A program made the position numbers and the translations under genes. A stretch of 64,000 bases of DNA from DASPWW01 sp963803425 (GTDB lineage Bacteria > Actinomycetota > Thermoleophilia > Solirubrobacterales > 70-9), in NCBI GenBank assembly GCA_963803425.1, contig CAWDMA010000001.1, forward strand, positions 1,736,001-1,800,000, in the 5' to 3' direction. The stretch's first letter is position 1. The number at the start of each line of letters is the position of its first letter. The notes below the pieces were generated by a model. That model did no database searches. It saw nothing but the letters and a program-made list of their open reading frames with translations, and was not told the origin of the DNA. Below, piece after piece: positions 1-7,153 of the stretch.

Positions 1-55
1 GCGAGCGCGAGTGGGCGATCGGGTGGCCGATCACCGCGAGCCGGCGCCGGCTCAC
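1..55 (-). CDS. aroE: shikimate dehydrogenase, N-terminal fragment
   Basis: Reading the minus strand from the GTG at 55 gives MSRRRLAVIGHPIAHSRS. This is the first beta strand and shikimate-binding signature (GxPxxHSxS) of shikimate 5-dehydrogenase, which reduces 3-dehydroshikimate with NADPH in aromatic amino-acid synthesis. The GTG overlaps the TGA of the transglycosylase gene (GTGA), so the two are probably translationally coupled. Only 18 codons are inside the window; the rest lies beyond the left edge. The match is short but the motif is specific. Confidence 0.8.
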   Translation of the reverse strand, partial: MSRRRLAVIGHPIAHSRS

Positions 56-1515
56 TTGCACTTGGTCGGGGAGTTGCCCTGCTTCTCGAGCGCCTTCTTG
101 TACGCGTCGGCGGCCTTGTTGAACTCGTCCTCGGACCCGGTGAAGAAGTGCTCTCCGCAGGTGCCGGGCTTGACCACGTAGAAGCGCAGGTCGCCGCGGC
201 CCGGTTTGGCCGCCGCCTTGATCGCGGCGAGGCCGGGGTTGCCGATCGGGGTCGGCGGCAGCCCGGCGTTGAGTCGGGTGTTGTACGGCGAGTCGACGTT
301 CAGCTCGGACTCGGTGAGTTGCTTGTCGTAGTTCTTCACCGCGTACCGGATCGTCGCGTCGATGAACAGCGGCTCGCCCGTCGACAGCCGGTTGTAGATC
401 ACCTCGGCGACCTTCTTGCGCTCCTTCGGGATCTGCACCTCGCGATCGATCATCGAGGCGATGATCAGGACGTCGTAGGTGCTCAGGTTCTTCGACTTCG
501 CGTACTTCAAGTCGACCTTCTTGATCTCCCGCTTGAACTCGGCGAGCTGCTGGTTGACGAGCTGCTTCGCCTTCGCGTTGCGCTTCACCTCGTAGGTGGC
601 GGGGAACAGGAAGCCCTCGAGGTTCGGCGGGTCTCCGGCGCCGTACTCCTTCGGGTCGAGCTTCTTGGAGTGGATCGTGGCGTCCTTGTAGCTCCCCTTG
701 ACCCCCGCGTCCTTGGCGATCTCGGCGATCTGCAGGCGGGTGTACCCCTCTGGAATCACCACGGTCTTGCCCTGCTCGGAGGCGGCGCCGGTGAGGGCGT
801 CGATCGCGGCGCCGTAGCTCATCCCGGTGGCGAGCGTGTAGGTGCCCGACTGGATGTCGTCGCTCTTCCCCGACAGCGCCAGCCGCGCCCGGAAGACGCT
901 GGCGCCGGAGACCAGCGGGGTGCCGCCCGAGATCACGCCCTTGCTCTCCAGGATCTGACCGACCTGGCTGGCCGCGGCCCCCTCCGGGATCTTCACGACG
1001 TTCTTCCCGTGCCCGTCGCCACCGAACGGCTGGAAGAACGCCAGCACGAACCATGCGAACACGACTCCCACGACCAGCACCGCCGCGGCCACGACCCTGC
1101 GACGGCGGATCGCCCCGGCCGGAGGCCGGCGCGCCATCCGGCGGCGGACACCGGCGCGCGCCCGCTGCACGGCGGTCTGCTCGCCGGGCGTCGGGATCGC
1201 ATGCTCCCCCGGGGTGGGAAGAGCGTGCTCCCCGGTCGGCGTGTGGTGCTGCTCGGCGACAGCGTCGGATTCGCCAGTGCCCGCGGCGGGCACGCCGTCG
1301 CCGTCCGCGCGGCGGCGGCGTCCGAATGGGCTGCGGAGGACGCCGGAGCCGCCGCGCCCGCCCTTGCCCTCGCGGCGGCGGCGTTCGCGCTCCAGACGGC
1401 GCTCCTCCCGGGCGCGCGCCTCGGGGTCCTCGAGGCTGAACGGATCGACCGCGGGAGCGCCCGGCTCCGCCGGCCGCTCGCCGGTGCCGGGATCCTCCGG
1501 TTGCTCCGGGCTCAC
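52..1515 (-). CDS. mltG: endolytic murein transglycosylase MltG (YceG-like)
   Basis: Membrane-anchored lytic transglycosylase that cuts nascent peptidoglycan and is thought to terminate glycan strands. The 487-residue protein has a long charged cytosolic N-terminus (1-140), one membrane helix (about 141-161), and an extracellular LysM-like plus YceG catalytic region. The conserved helix reads IIASMIDREV followed by VAEVIYNRL, so one of the two acidic positions usually seen as E-x-E in this motif is Asp here. Residues 91-114 carry three imperfect repeats of the type PTPGEHA. Enterobacterial MltG is about 340 residues, so the cytosolic extension is the main difference. The start overlaps the ruvX stop by ATGA, in the operon alaS-ruvX-mltG-aroE. 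Confidence 0.93.
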   Translation of the reverse strand: MSPEQPEDPGTGERPAEPGAPAVDPFSLEDPEARAREERRLERERRRREGKGGRGGSGVLRSPFGRRRRADGDGVPAAGTGESDAVAEQHHTPTGEHALPTPGEHAIPTPGEQTAVQRARAGVRRRMARRPPAGAIRRRRVVAAAVLVVGVVFAWFVLAFFQPFGGDGHGKNVVKIPEGAAASQVGQILESKGVISGGTPLVSGASVFRARLALSGKSDDIQSGTYTLATGMSYGAAIDALTGAASEQGKTVVIPEGYTRLQIAEIAKDAGVKGSYKDATIHSKKLDPKEYGAGDPPNLEGFLFPATYEVKRNAKAKQLVNQQLAEFKREIKKVDLKYAKSKNLSTYDVLIIASMIDREVQIPKERKKVAEVIYNRLSTGEPLFIDATIRYAVKNYDKQLTESELNVDSPYNTRLNAGLPPTPIGNPGLAAIKAAAKPGRGDLRFYVVKPGTCGEHFFTGSEDEFNKAADAYKKALEKQGNSPTKCK

Positions 1516-1907
1516 GGTCTCCCCCCAGCCTCGTGCCAGGCCAGGAACCCCTCGAGGATGTGCGCCGCGGCGATCGAGTCCTCAGCCGCCGCTGCGCCCG
1601 AGCGCGCGGTGCGCTGCGCCAGCCTGGTCGTGAGCCGCTCGTCGTAGGTGTCCACGGGCACGTCCACGAGTTTGGCAATCTCGTCGCGAAAGGCACGAGC
1701 CAGACCCGCTTGGGGGCCCTCCTCGCCGCTCAACCCTATCGGCAGCCCCACAACCACGAGCTCCACCTCGTGCTCCGCGACGAGCTCGGCGACGGCGCGC
1801 GCCGCCGGTGGCTCGATCACAGGCAGCGGCCGGGCGACCGTCCCGGTCTGATCGGAGATTGCGCAGCCGCACCGCGCGGTGCCGTGGTCGAGCGCCAGGA
1901 TCCGCAC
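1512..1907 (-). CDS. ruvX: Holliday junction resolvase-like RuvX/YqgF
   Basis: RNase H-fold nuclease-family protein of 131 residues, linked in bacteria to Holliday-junction resolution and 16S rRNA 5' maturation. Family blocks are visible: ALDHGTARCGCAISD at the N-terminus (first catalytic Asp at residue 6), VVVGLPIGLSG, YDERLTT and the C-terminal EDSIAAAHILEGFL. It lies 12 nt after alaS and overlaps mltG, the classical alaS-ruvX-mltG order. Full length for the family. Confidence 0.93.
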   Translation of the reverse strand: MRILALDHGTARCGCAISDQTGTVARPLPVIEPPAARAVAELVAEHEVELVVVGLPIGLSGEEGPQAGLARAFRDEIAKLVDVPVDTYDERLTTRLAQRTARSGAAAAEDSIAAAHILEGFLAWHEAGGRP

Positions 1908-1919
1908 CGCGATCGCCGG

Positions 1920-4553
1920 CTACGCGCCGGCGAGACCGCGCCGGATCGCCTCGCGCGCGGCGCCGAGCGCCTCGTCGAGCCTGCTCGGGTCGCGCCCGCC
2001 CGCCTGGGCGACGTTGGGCCGCCCGCCGCCGCCGCCGCCGACCAGCTCCGCCGCCTCGCGAACCACGTCGGCCGCGGACAGGCCGCGGTCGACGGCGGCG
2101 TCCGCGAACGCCGCGACCAGCGCGACCTTGCCCTCCGCGGCGCCCCCGAGCACGACCGCGGAGTCGCCGGCGAGCGCGCGAACGCGATCGGCGAGCGCGA
2201 GCAGCTCACGCTGGTCCGCACCGCTCTCTGTGCGGGCGACGACGACGCTGAGCCCGTCGAGCTGGACCCGCTCGCGATCGGCCAGCTCCCGGGCCAGGTC
2301 CCCGGCCTCGCGGGTGGAGGCCTCCTTCGCGGCGCGCTCCAGGCCCTCGAGCCGCTCGGCGGCGCGGCCCGCCGCGCCGACCGGATCGCGGGGCGTCCCG
2401 AGCAGCGCCCCGACCTCTCGCAGCTCGGCATCGCGGGCACGGTAGTGGTCGATCGCGGCCGGGCCGGTGAGCGCCTCAACCCGGCGCACGTTCGAGGCGC
2501 TCGAGCCCTCGGAGACGATCGCGAAGATCCCCACCTCCGCGGTGTTCGCGACGTGAGTGCCTCCGCAGAGCTCCCGGGACACGTCCTCGACCTCGACGAC
2601 GCGGACCCACTCGCCGTACTTCTCCCCGAACAGCGCCATCGCGCCGAGCGCCTCGGCCTGGTCGCGATTCATGTGCAGGGCCCGAACCGGATGAGATCCC
2701 TTGATCCACTCGTTGACGCGATCCTCGACGGCCCCGACATCGTCCGCCGAGAGCGCCGCACCGTGCGTGAAGTCGAAGCGGAGCTTGTCCGGCCGCACCG
2801 CTGACCCCGCCTGCCGGACGTGGGTGCCGAGCCGCTCCCGGAGCGCCGCGTGCAGGAGGTGGGTGGCGGTGTGGTTTCGCATCGTCGCGTGCCGCGCGAC
2901 CCGGTCGACGACGGCCTCGACGCGCGTGCCGGGCTCGGGCAGGCCACCCTGCACCTTGACGGTCTGATCGTCCCCGACCCGATAGACATCGACCACGGCG
3001 GACTCGCTCCCATCCCACGCGATTGCGCCGGAGTCCGCGACCTGGCCGCCGCCCTCCGCGTAGAACGGGCTCTCCTCGAGCTTCACCAGGCCCTCGCCGG
3101 CCACGGACCGCGCGGCGGCGACGCTGGTCTCCGCCCGAAGCCGCTCGTACCCGACGAACTCCGTCGGCGGCACCTCTGCCGCGAACGCGAGCACCTCGGC
3201 GTGGCGATCGGGTGCGTCGCTCGGCTCGGCCCCGGTCCGGGCCCTGATCCTCTGCTTCTCCATCAGGGCCTCGAACCCGTCGTCGTCGACCGACAGCCCC
3301 TGCTCGGTGAGCAGCTCCTTGGTCAGGTCGTACGGAAAGCCGTAGGTGTCGTGGAGCTGGAAGGCGTCCTCGGCGTCGATCCACGACGTGCTCTGCTTCT
3401 TGGCGTCGTCGATCAGCCGGTTGAGCAGGTCGATCCCCCGCTCGAGGGTGCGCCCGAAGCTGCGCTCCTCGTCGTTCACCCAGCGCATGATCGTGTCGCG
3501 CTGCTCGGCGAGGCGCGGGTACATGCCCGCATCCATCTCGATCACCCGCTCGGCGAACATCGCCAGGTACGGCGACTCGAGCCCAAGCACCCGACCCTGC
3601 TGGATCGCGCGTCGGATCACCCGCCGCAGCACGTAGCCCCGGTCCTCGTTCGAGGGCACGACGCCGTCGGCGAGCAGATGGGTCATCCCGCGGGAGTGGT
3701 CGGCGATGATCCGCATCGCGCGGTGCCGGGCCGGCTCCACGTCACCCTCCTCCACCGAGCGCCCGGCCAATTCATGCGCGAGCTCGATCAGAGGCCGAAA
3801 CCGATCCGTCCCGAACACCGACGGCTCGTCCTGCAGGATCGCCGCCATCCGCTCCAGCCCCATCCCGGTGTCGATGTTGCGCTGGGGCAGGTCGGTGAGG
3901 GCGCCGTCCTCGTGCAGCTCGTACGACATGAACACGTGGTTCCAGTACTCCAGGAACCGCTCCGTGTCGTCGCCGGGGAGATCATCGGGCCCCCCGTACT
4001 CGACGCCGCGATCGAGGTACATCTCCGAGCACGGCCCGCACGGGCCGGTCACCCCCGCCTGCCAGAAGTTCTCGGTGCGGGGCAGCCTCACGATCCGCTC
4101 CTCGGGGACCCCGAGCCCCCGCCACACCGCGATCGCCTCTTCATCGGGGCCGAGCCCGAGCTCCTCGTCGCCGGCGAACACGGAGATCCAGATCCGCTCC
4201 GGATCGAACCCGAACCCCTCGGTCGAGAGCTCCCACCCGAATCGGATCGATTCGTCCTTGAAGTAGTCCCCGACGCTGAAGTTGCCGAGCATCTCGAAGA
4301 ACGTGAGGTGCCGGCTGGTCTTCCCGACCTCCTCGATGTCCGGGGTGCGGAAGCAGCGCTGCGAGGACGTCAGCCGGCGGCGGGGTGGCTGCTCTCGACC
4401 GAGGAAGTACGGCTTCAGCGGCTGCATCCCGGCGACGGTGAGCAGTGTCGACTTGTCGTCGGGCGGCGGGACGAGCGAGGACGAGGGCAGGCGGAGGTGT
4501 TCGCGCTGCTCGAAGTAGGACAGGAACGTCTCGCGGATCTGGTCGGAGTTCAT
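1920..4553 (-). CDS. alaS: alanyl-tRNA synthetase
   Basis: Charges tRNA-Ala with alanine and edits mis-acylated Ser/Gly. The start chosen is the ATG at 4553 (MNSDQIRETFLSYFEQ), which matches the family N-terminus; the longer open frame upstream has no homologous sequence. The product has 877 residues, normal for the family. In order: class II catalytic core (TSSQRCFRTPDIEEVGKTSR), tRNA-binding helices, editing domain with the zinc motif HTATHLLH and CGGTHV, and a C-terminal region with glycine-rich VGGGGGGRPNVAQAGG (DHHA1). It heads alaS-ruvX-mltG-aroE. Confidence 0.97.
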   Translation of the reverse strand: MNSDQIRETFLSYFEQREHLRLPSSSLVPPPDDKSTLLTVAGMQPLKPYFLGREQPPRRRLTSSQRCFRTPDIEEVGKTSRHLTFFEMLGNFSVGDYFKDESIRFGWELSTEGFGFDPERIWISVFAGDEELGLGPDEEAIAVWRGLGVPEERIVRLPRTENFWQAGVTGPCGPCSEMYLDRGVEYGGPDDLPGDDTERFLEYWNHVFMSYELHEDGALTDLPQRNIDTGMGLERMAAILQDEPSVFGTDRFRPLIELAHELAGRSVEEGDVEPARHRAMRIIADHSRGMTHLLADGVVPSNEDRGYVLRRVIRRAIQQGRVLGLESPYLAMFAERVIEMDAGMYPRLAEQRDTIMRWVNDEERSFGRTLERGIDLLNRLIDDAKKQSTSWIDAEDAFQLHDTYGFPYDLTKELLTEQGLSVDDDGFEALMEKQRIRARTGAEPSDAPDRHAEVLAFAAEVPPTEFVGYERLRAETSVAAARSVAGEGLVKLEESPFYAEGGGQVADSGAIAWDGSESAVVDVYRVGDDQTVKVQGGLPEPGTRVEAVVDRVARHATMRNHTATHLLHAALRERLGTHVRQAGSAVRPDKLRFDFTHGAALSADDVGAVEDRVNEWIKGSHPVRALHMNRDQAEALGAMALFGEKYGEWVRVVEVEDVSRELCGGTHVANTAEVGIFAIVSEGSSASNVRRVEALTGPAAIDHYRARDAELREVGALLGTPRDPVGAAGRAAERLEGLERAAKEASTREAGDLARELADRERVQLDGLSVVVARTESGADQRELLALADRVRALAGDSAVVLGGAAEGKVALVAAFADAAVDRGLSAADVVREAAELVGGGGGGRPNVAQAGGRDPSRLDEALGAAREAIRRGLAGA

Positions 4554-4585
4554 CGCAAACCAGAGTATGAAACGGGCCGCCGCCG

Positions 4586-5053
4586 CTACTCGCGCAGCGG
4601 CCACACCACGTCGGTGTGGAACCGGGAGTCGTCCTGCTCCACCCCGGGGCCGACCACGTACACCTCCCACACCGGACCGGCCGGCTCGTGACCGTGCGCG
4701 AGCACCCACTCCTCGACCGCCTCGTGGACGGCGTCGACTCCCGAGAGCGGCCCGACGTGCGTCGCGACCGCCGCCAGCCCCCCTGGCAGCTCACCCGCGA
4801 CGATCCGGTCGTTCCCCGGCGCCGGGCGGGACAGCGTGAAGCCCGCCTCGAACTCGATCTCCTCCTCGGACTCCCTGAAGTAGCGCGCGAACGGGCCGCC
4901 GACCGGGGCGACCCCCTCGGTCTCGAGGTGAGACCTCACGTCGGGCAGAACGCCCAGGATCTCGGGGCCGATCTGGGAGGGGTGGCAGACGATCTGGATC
5001 GCGGCCGTCGGCTGCGGCTGCAGGCGGGTCGTCAGGATCTCGTGTTCGGCCAC
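4586..5053 (-). CDS. GyrI-like / AraC effector-binding domain protein
   Basis: Stand-alone 155-residue protein of the GyrI-like small-molecule-binding superfamily. It has the typical opening in which the chain begins with a strand ending in QPQPTAAIQ, a central FARYF-type block, an E-rich EEEIEFEAGF strand and a C-terminal PVWEVYVVGPGVEQD strand. Related domains bind drugs or heme-like ligands, or serve as the sensor half of AraC/MerR regulators; no DNA-binding domain is present. GTG start, 6 nt after the mnmA stop, so probably cotranscribed with it. The ligand cannot be told from sequence. Confidence 0.8.
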   Translation of the reverse strand: MAEHEILTTRLQPQPTAAIQIVCHPSQIGPEILGVLPDVRSHLETEGVAPVGGPFARYFRESEEEIEFEAGFTLSRPAPGNDRIVAGELPGGLAAVATHVGPLSGVDAVHEAVEEWVLAHGHEPAGPVWEVYVVGPGVEQDDSRFHTDVVWPLRE

Positions 5054-5059
5054 GTCCCG

Positions 5060-6583
5060 CTACGCGATCGTGCCATGGCCGACGATCGCTTCGCCGCGCA
5101 TCAGCGATGCGGTCTGGCCCGGGGCGACGGCCTCAGCGGGCTCCGCGAGGCTGATCACGAGCTCCCGATGCCGGCCGCGTCGCGGGGCGGCCTCGACGGT
5201 GCACTCGACCGGCCGCGACCGGTGGCGCAGCCGCACACGGTCGACGGTGTCGCCGTCGCGGTTCAACGTCGCGTCGCGGACCACGACCCGGGTGGCGACG
5301 AGCTGGTCCCTGGGGCCGACGACCACGCGGTTCGCGGCCGCGTCGGTCTCCAGCACGAACAACGGCAGCGCCGCGCCGATCCCGAGGCCGCGGCGCTGGC
5401 CGACCGTGAACCGCTGGTGGCCGGGATGACGACCTAGGACGGCTCCGGACCGGTCGACGATCTCGCCGGTCCGCTCCGGCGCCGGCGAATGCCGGGCGAG
5501 GAACGAGCGCTTCCCCTCGCCGGCGAGGAAGCACAGGTCCTGGCTCTCGGGCTTCGCGGCGACCGGCAGGCCGGCCTCCGCGGCGATCGCCCGGACCCGC
5601 CGCTTGGTGAGGCCGCCGAGCGGGAAGCGCATCCGCCGCAGGGTCCGGGGTGCGACCGCGGACAGCATGTAGGTCTGGTCTTTGCCGGTGTCGGCGGGGT
5701 CGGCGAGCAGTGGCCCGTCGCCGTCGTCCGCGATCCGCGCGTAGTGGCCGGTGGCGAGCGCGGACGCCCCGAGGCGGCGGGCGAGCTCCACCATCGCGTC
5801 GAGCCGGACCAGCCCGTTGCAGCGCACGCAGGGGTTGGGCGTGCGACCGGCGGCGTGCCCCGCGATGAAGTCCTCCACCACCTTGGATCGAAACTCCCCC
5901 TCGAGGTCCAGCGTCAGGTGTGGGATCCCGAGCGAGTGCGCGACCGCCCGCGCCCCGAGCACCGCCTGCGGCGAGCAGCAGCTGCGGGCGCCGTCGGTGC
6001 GCCGATCGGCCCACAGCTTCACGGTCACCGCGACCACGTCCGCGCCGAGGCGCTGCTCCAGGAGCGCGGCGACGGCGCTGTCGACCCCGCCGCTGAGCGC
6101 GACAAGAACAAGATCAGGGCCCGCCGCCTCCTCCGAATCAGGGCCCGCCGCGTCCTCCGCTTCGCGTCCGGGCGCCGCAGGGTCTGCGGTGGGACGAGCG
6201 CTCGTCGGAACGAGCGGATCGTTGGACGCTACGGCGGTGGTGAGCGCACGGTGCAGGGCGTCGGCGGCGAGCTCGGCGGCGTGGCGGCCCTGCGGAGTGA
6301 GGCCGCCCAGGGCCCGGTCGATCTCGTCCGGCGCCACCCTGGCGGCGTCCAGCACGGAGCTGCCCTCGACCAGCTCCGTGGCCGCGGCGCCGGCTGCGAT
6401 CGCCGCCCCGCAGCCGTCGGCATCGAACCTCGCTGCAGACACTCTGCCGTCGGCAACGGAGAGCGAGACGCGAACGAGGTCGCCGCACGGGGCTCCCCCT
6501 GCCGCTCCCGTGTGAGCGCCCGGCTCGGCCGGGCCGCGTCGCGTGTCGTCCTCGAGATAGGTGTGGAGCAGCTCGGCGCTCAT
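5060..6583 (-). CDS. mnmA: IscU/NifU-like domain fused to tRNA 2-thiouridylase MnmA
   Basis: MnmA makes s2U34 in tRNA-Lys/Glu/Gln by ATP-dependent sulfur insertion. Numbering from an ATG 15 nt further upstream, residues 30-125 align with the IscU/NifU N-terminal scaffold: APCGD (C38, D40), DGCGAAI (C63) and a helix with H106, but the usual third cysteine is Ala107. After a low-complexity linker (128-160) follows the MnmA PP-loop SGGVDS (169-174), then NPCVRCN (C257, C260) and SQDLCFL (C356). In the common MnmA motif the first of these positions is Asp, so this protein has a CxxC plus C arrangement like [4Fe-4S]-dependent thiolation enzymes. ATG 6583 is preferred because GGAG sits upstream of it. 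The order of domains is visible; a sulfur or Fe-S delivery role for the N-domain is inference. Confidence 0.93.
   Translation of the reverse strand: MSAELLHTYLEDDTRRGPAEPGAHTGAAGGAPCGDLVRVSLSVADGRVSAARFDADGCGAAIAAGAAATELVEGSSVLDAARVAPDEIDRALGGLTPQGRHAAELAADALHRALTTAVASNDPLVPTSARPTADPAAPGREAEDAAGPDSEEAAGPDLVLVALSGGVDSAVAALLEQRLGADVVAVTVKLWADRRTDGARSCCSPQAVLGARAVAHSLGIPHLTLDLEGEFRSKVVEDFIAGHAAGRTPNPCVRCNGLVRLDAMVELARRLGASALATGHYARIADDGDGPLLADPADTGKDQTYMLSAVAPRTLRRMRFPLGGLTKRRVRAIAAEAGLPVAAKPESQDLCFLAGEGKRSFLARHSPAPERTGEIVDRSGAVLGRHPGHQRFTVGQRRGLGIGAALPLFVLETDAAANRVVVGPRDQLVATRVVVRDATLNRDGDTVDRVRLRHRSRPVECTVEAAPRRGRHRELVISLAEPAEAVAPGQTASLMRGEAIVGHGTIA
6113..6159 (-). repeat. 24-bp tandem duplication in the IscU-MnmA linker
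   Basis: Two consecutive copies of a 24-bp unit (6113-6136 and 6137-6159, the last copy one base short, one substitution) encode the repeated AAGPDSEE/AAGPD part of the interdomain linker. It lies immediately beside a sequence resembling the hairpin element found near tsaD. It is probably an expansion that lengthened the linker. Confidence 0.7.
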
Positions 6584-6721
6584 CGAAAAGGGCTCCAACC
6601 TGCCGGCGCCCCGCCCGGCCTGAGAACCCTTCTAGGAAGGTGGGTGTCTACCGGAACGTCCCGAGGGGCGAACCGGAAACCGACTCCCAAGCCGATCGTG
6701 TTGGTTCACAATTTGGGACGG

Positions 6722-6751
6722 GGTATCGAACAGGCTCGAGCCCGCTGTCAA
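6722..6751 (-). promoter_or_regulatory. probable mnmA promoter
   Basis: On the minus strand TTGACA (6751-6746), an 18-bp spacer and GATACC (6727-6722) form a plausible housekeeping promoter in the gap between the SnoaL-like gene and mnmA. It predicts a leader of about 130 nt. The surrounding stretch 6690-6760 is noticeably richer in A/T than its neighbours. Confidence 0.5.
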
Positions 6752-6776
6752 ACTAGCAGCCCCGCCTCGCGCCAAT

Positions 6777-7121
6777 TCACTCGTCGAGCTCCTCGAGCGC
6801 CTCGATCGGGTCGTCGTACACCCGCCACCGGACCAGCCGGCCGTCGCGGAACGCGAGCACGACCCCGTGCAGCCACTCCTCGCCGAGCTTGCCGCTCTCG
6901 CGCCACACGTACTGGATCCGGGCGAGCGCGACGACCGTGTCGCCGCGCTCGTGGATCTCGTCAACGGCGTAGCGGCGCTCGAGATGGTCGAAGCGGCGGC
7001 CCGCCCACCGGATCGCCACGTCGGCGCCGCGCTTCGCGCCCCGCTCGGTCTCGATCTCGACCTCGGGGTCGATCAGGTCCGCGAACGCGTCGAGATCGTG
7101 CTCGCTGAGGGCGGCGAGCAC
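6777..7121 (-). CDS. SnoaL-like / NTF2-fold protein
   Basis: Small alpha+beta barrel protein (114 residues from GTG 7121) of the SnoaL/NTF2-like superfamily: helix with EHDLDAFADLIDPEVE, then the curved sheet with RRYAVDEIHERGDTVVALARI and DGRLVRWRVYDD. Family members are usually about 10 residues longer at the N-terminus, and the frame upstream reads SESANVDAARRV, as homologues do. No ATG/GTG/TTG exists there, only a CTG at 7157 that overlaps the aspS stop, so an unusual start or a trimmed protein is possible. No catalytic assignment can be made. Confidence 0.75.
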   Translation of the reverse strand: MLAALSEHDLDAFADLIDPEVEIETERGAKRGADVAIRWAGRRFDHLERRYAVDEIHERGDTVVALARIQYVWRESGKLGEEWLHGVVLAFRDGRLVRWRVYDDPIEALEELDE

Positions 7122-7153
7122 CCGCCTCGCCGCATCGACGTTGGCGCTTTCGC

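Noticed and set aside
2820..4691. 623-codon plus-strand frame opposite alaS
   Set aside because: Antisense to a definite alanyl-tRNA synthetase; no recognisable domain.
6698..6716. Rex-like half site TTGTGAA upstream of mnmA
   Set aside because: Other half (TCGTGT) matches the Rex operator poorly and spacing is wrong; one half site is too common.
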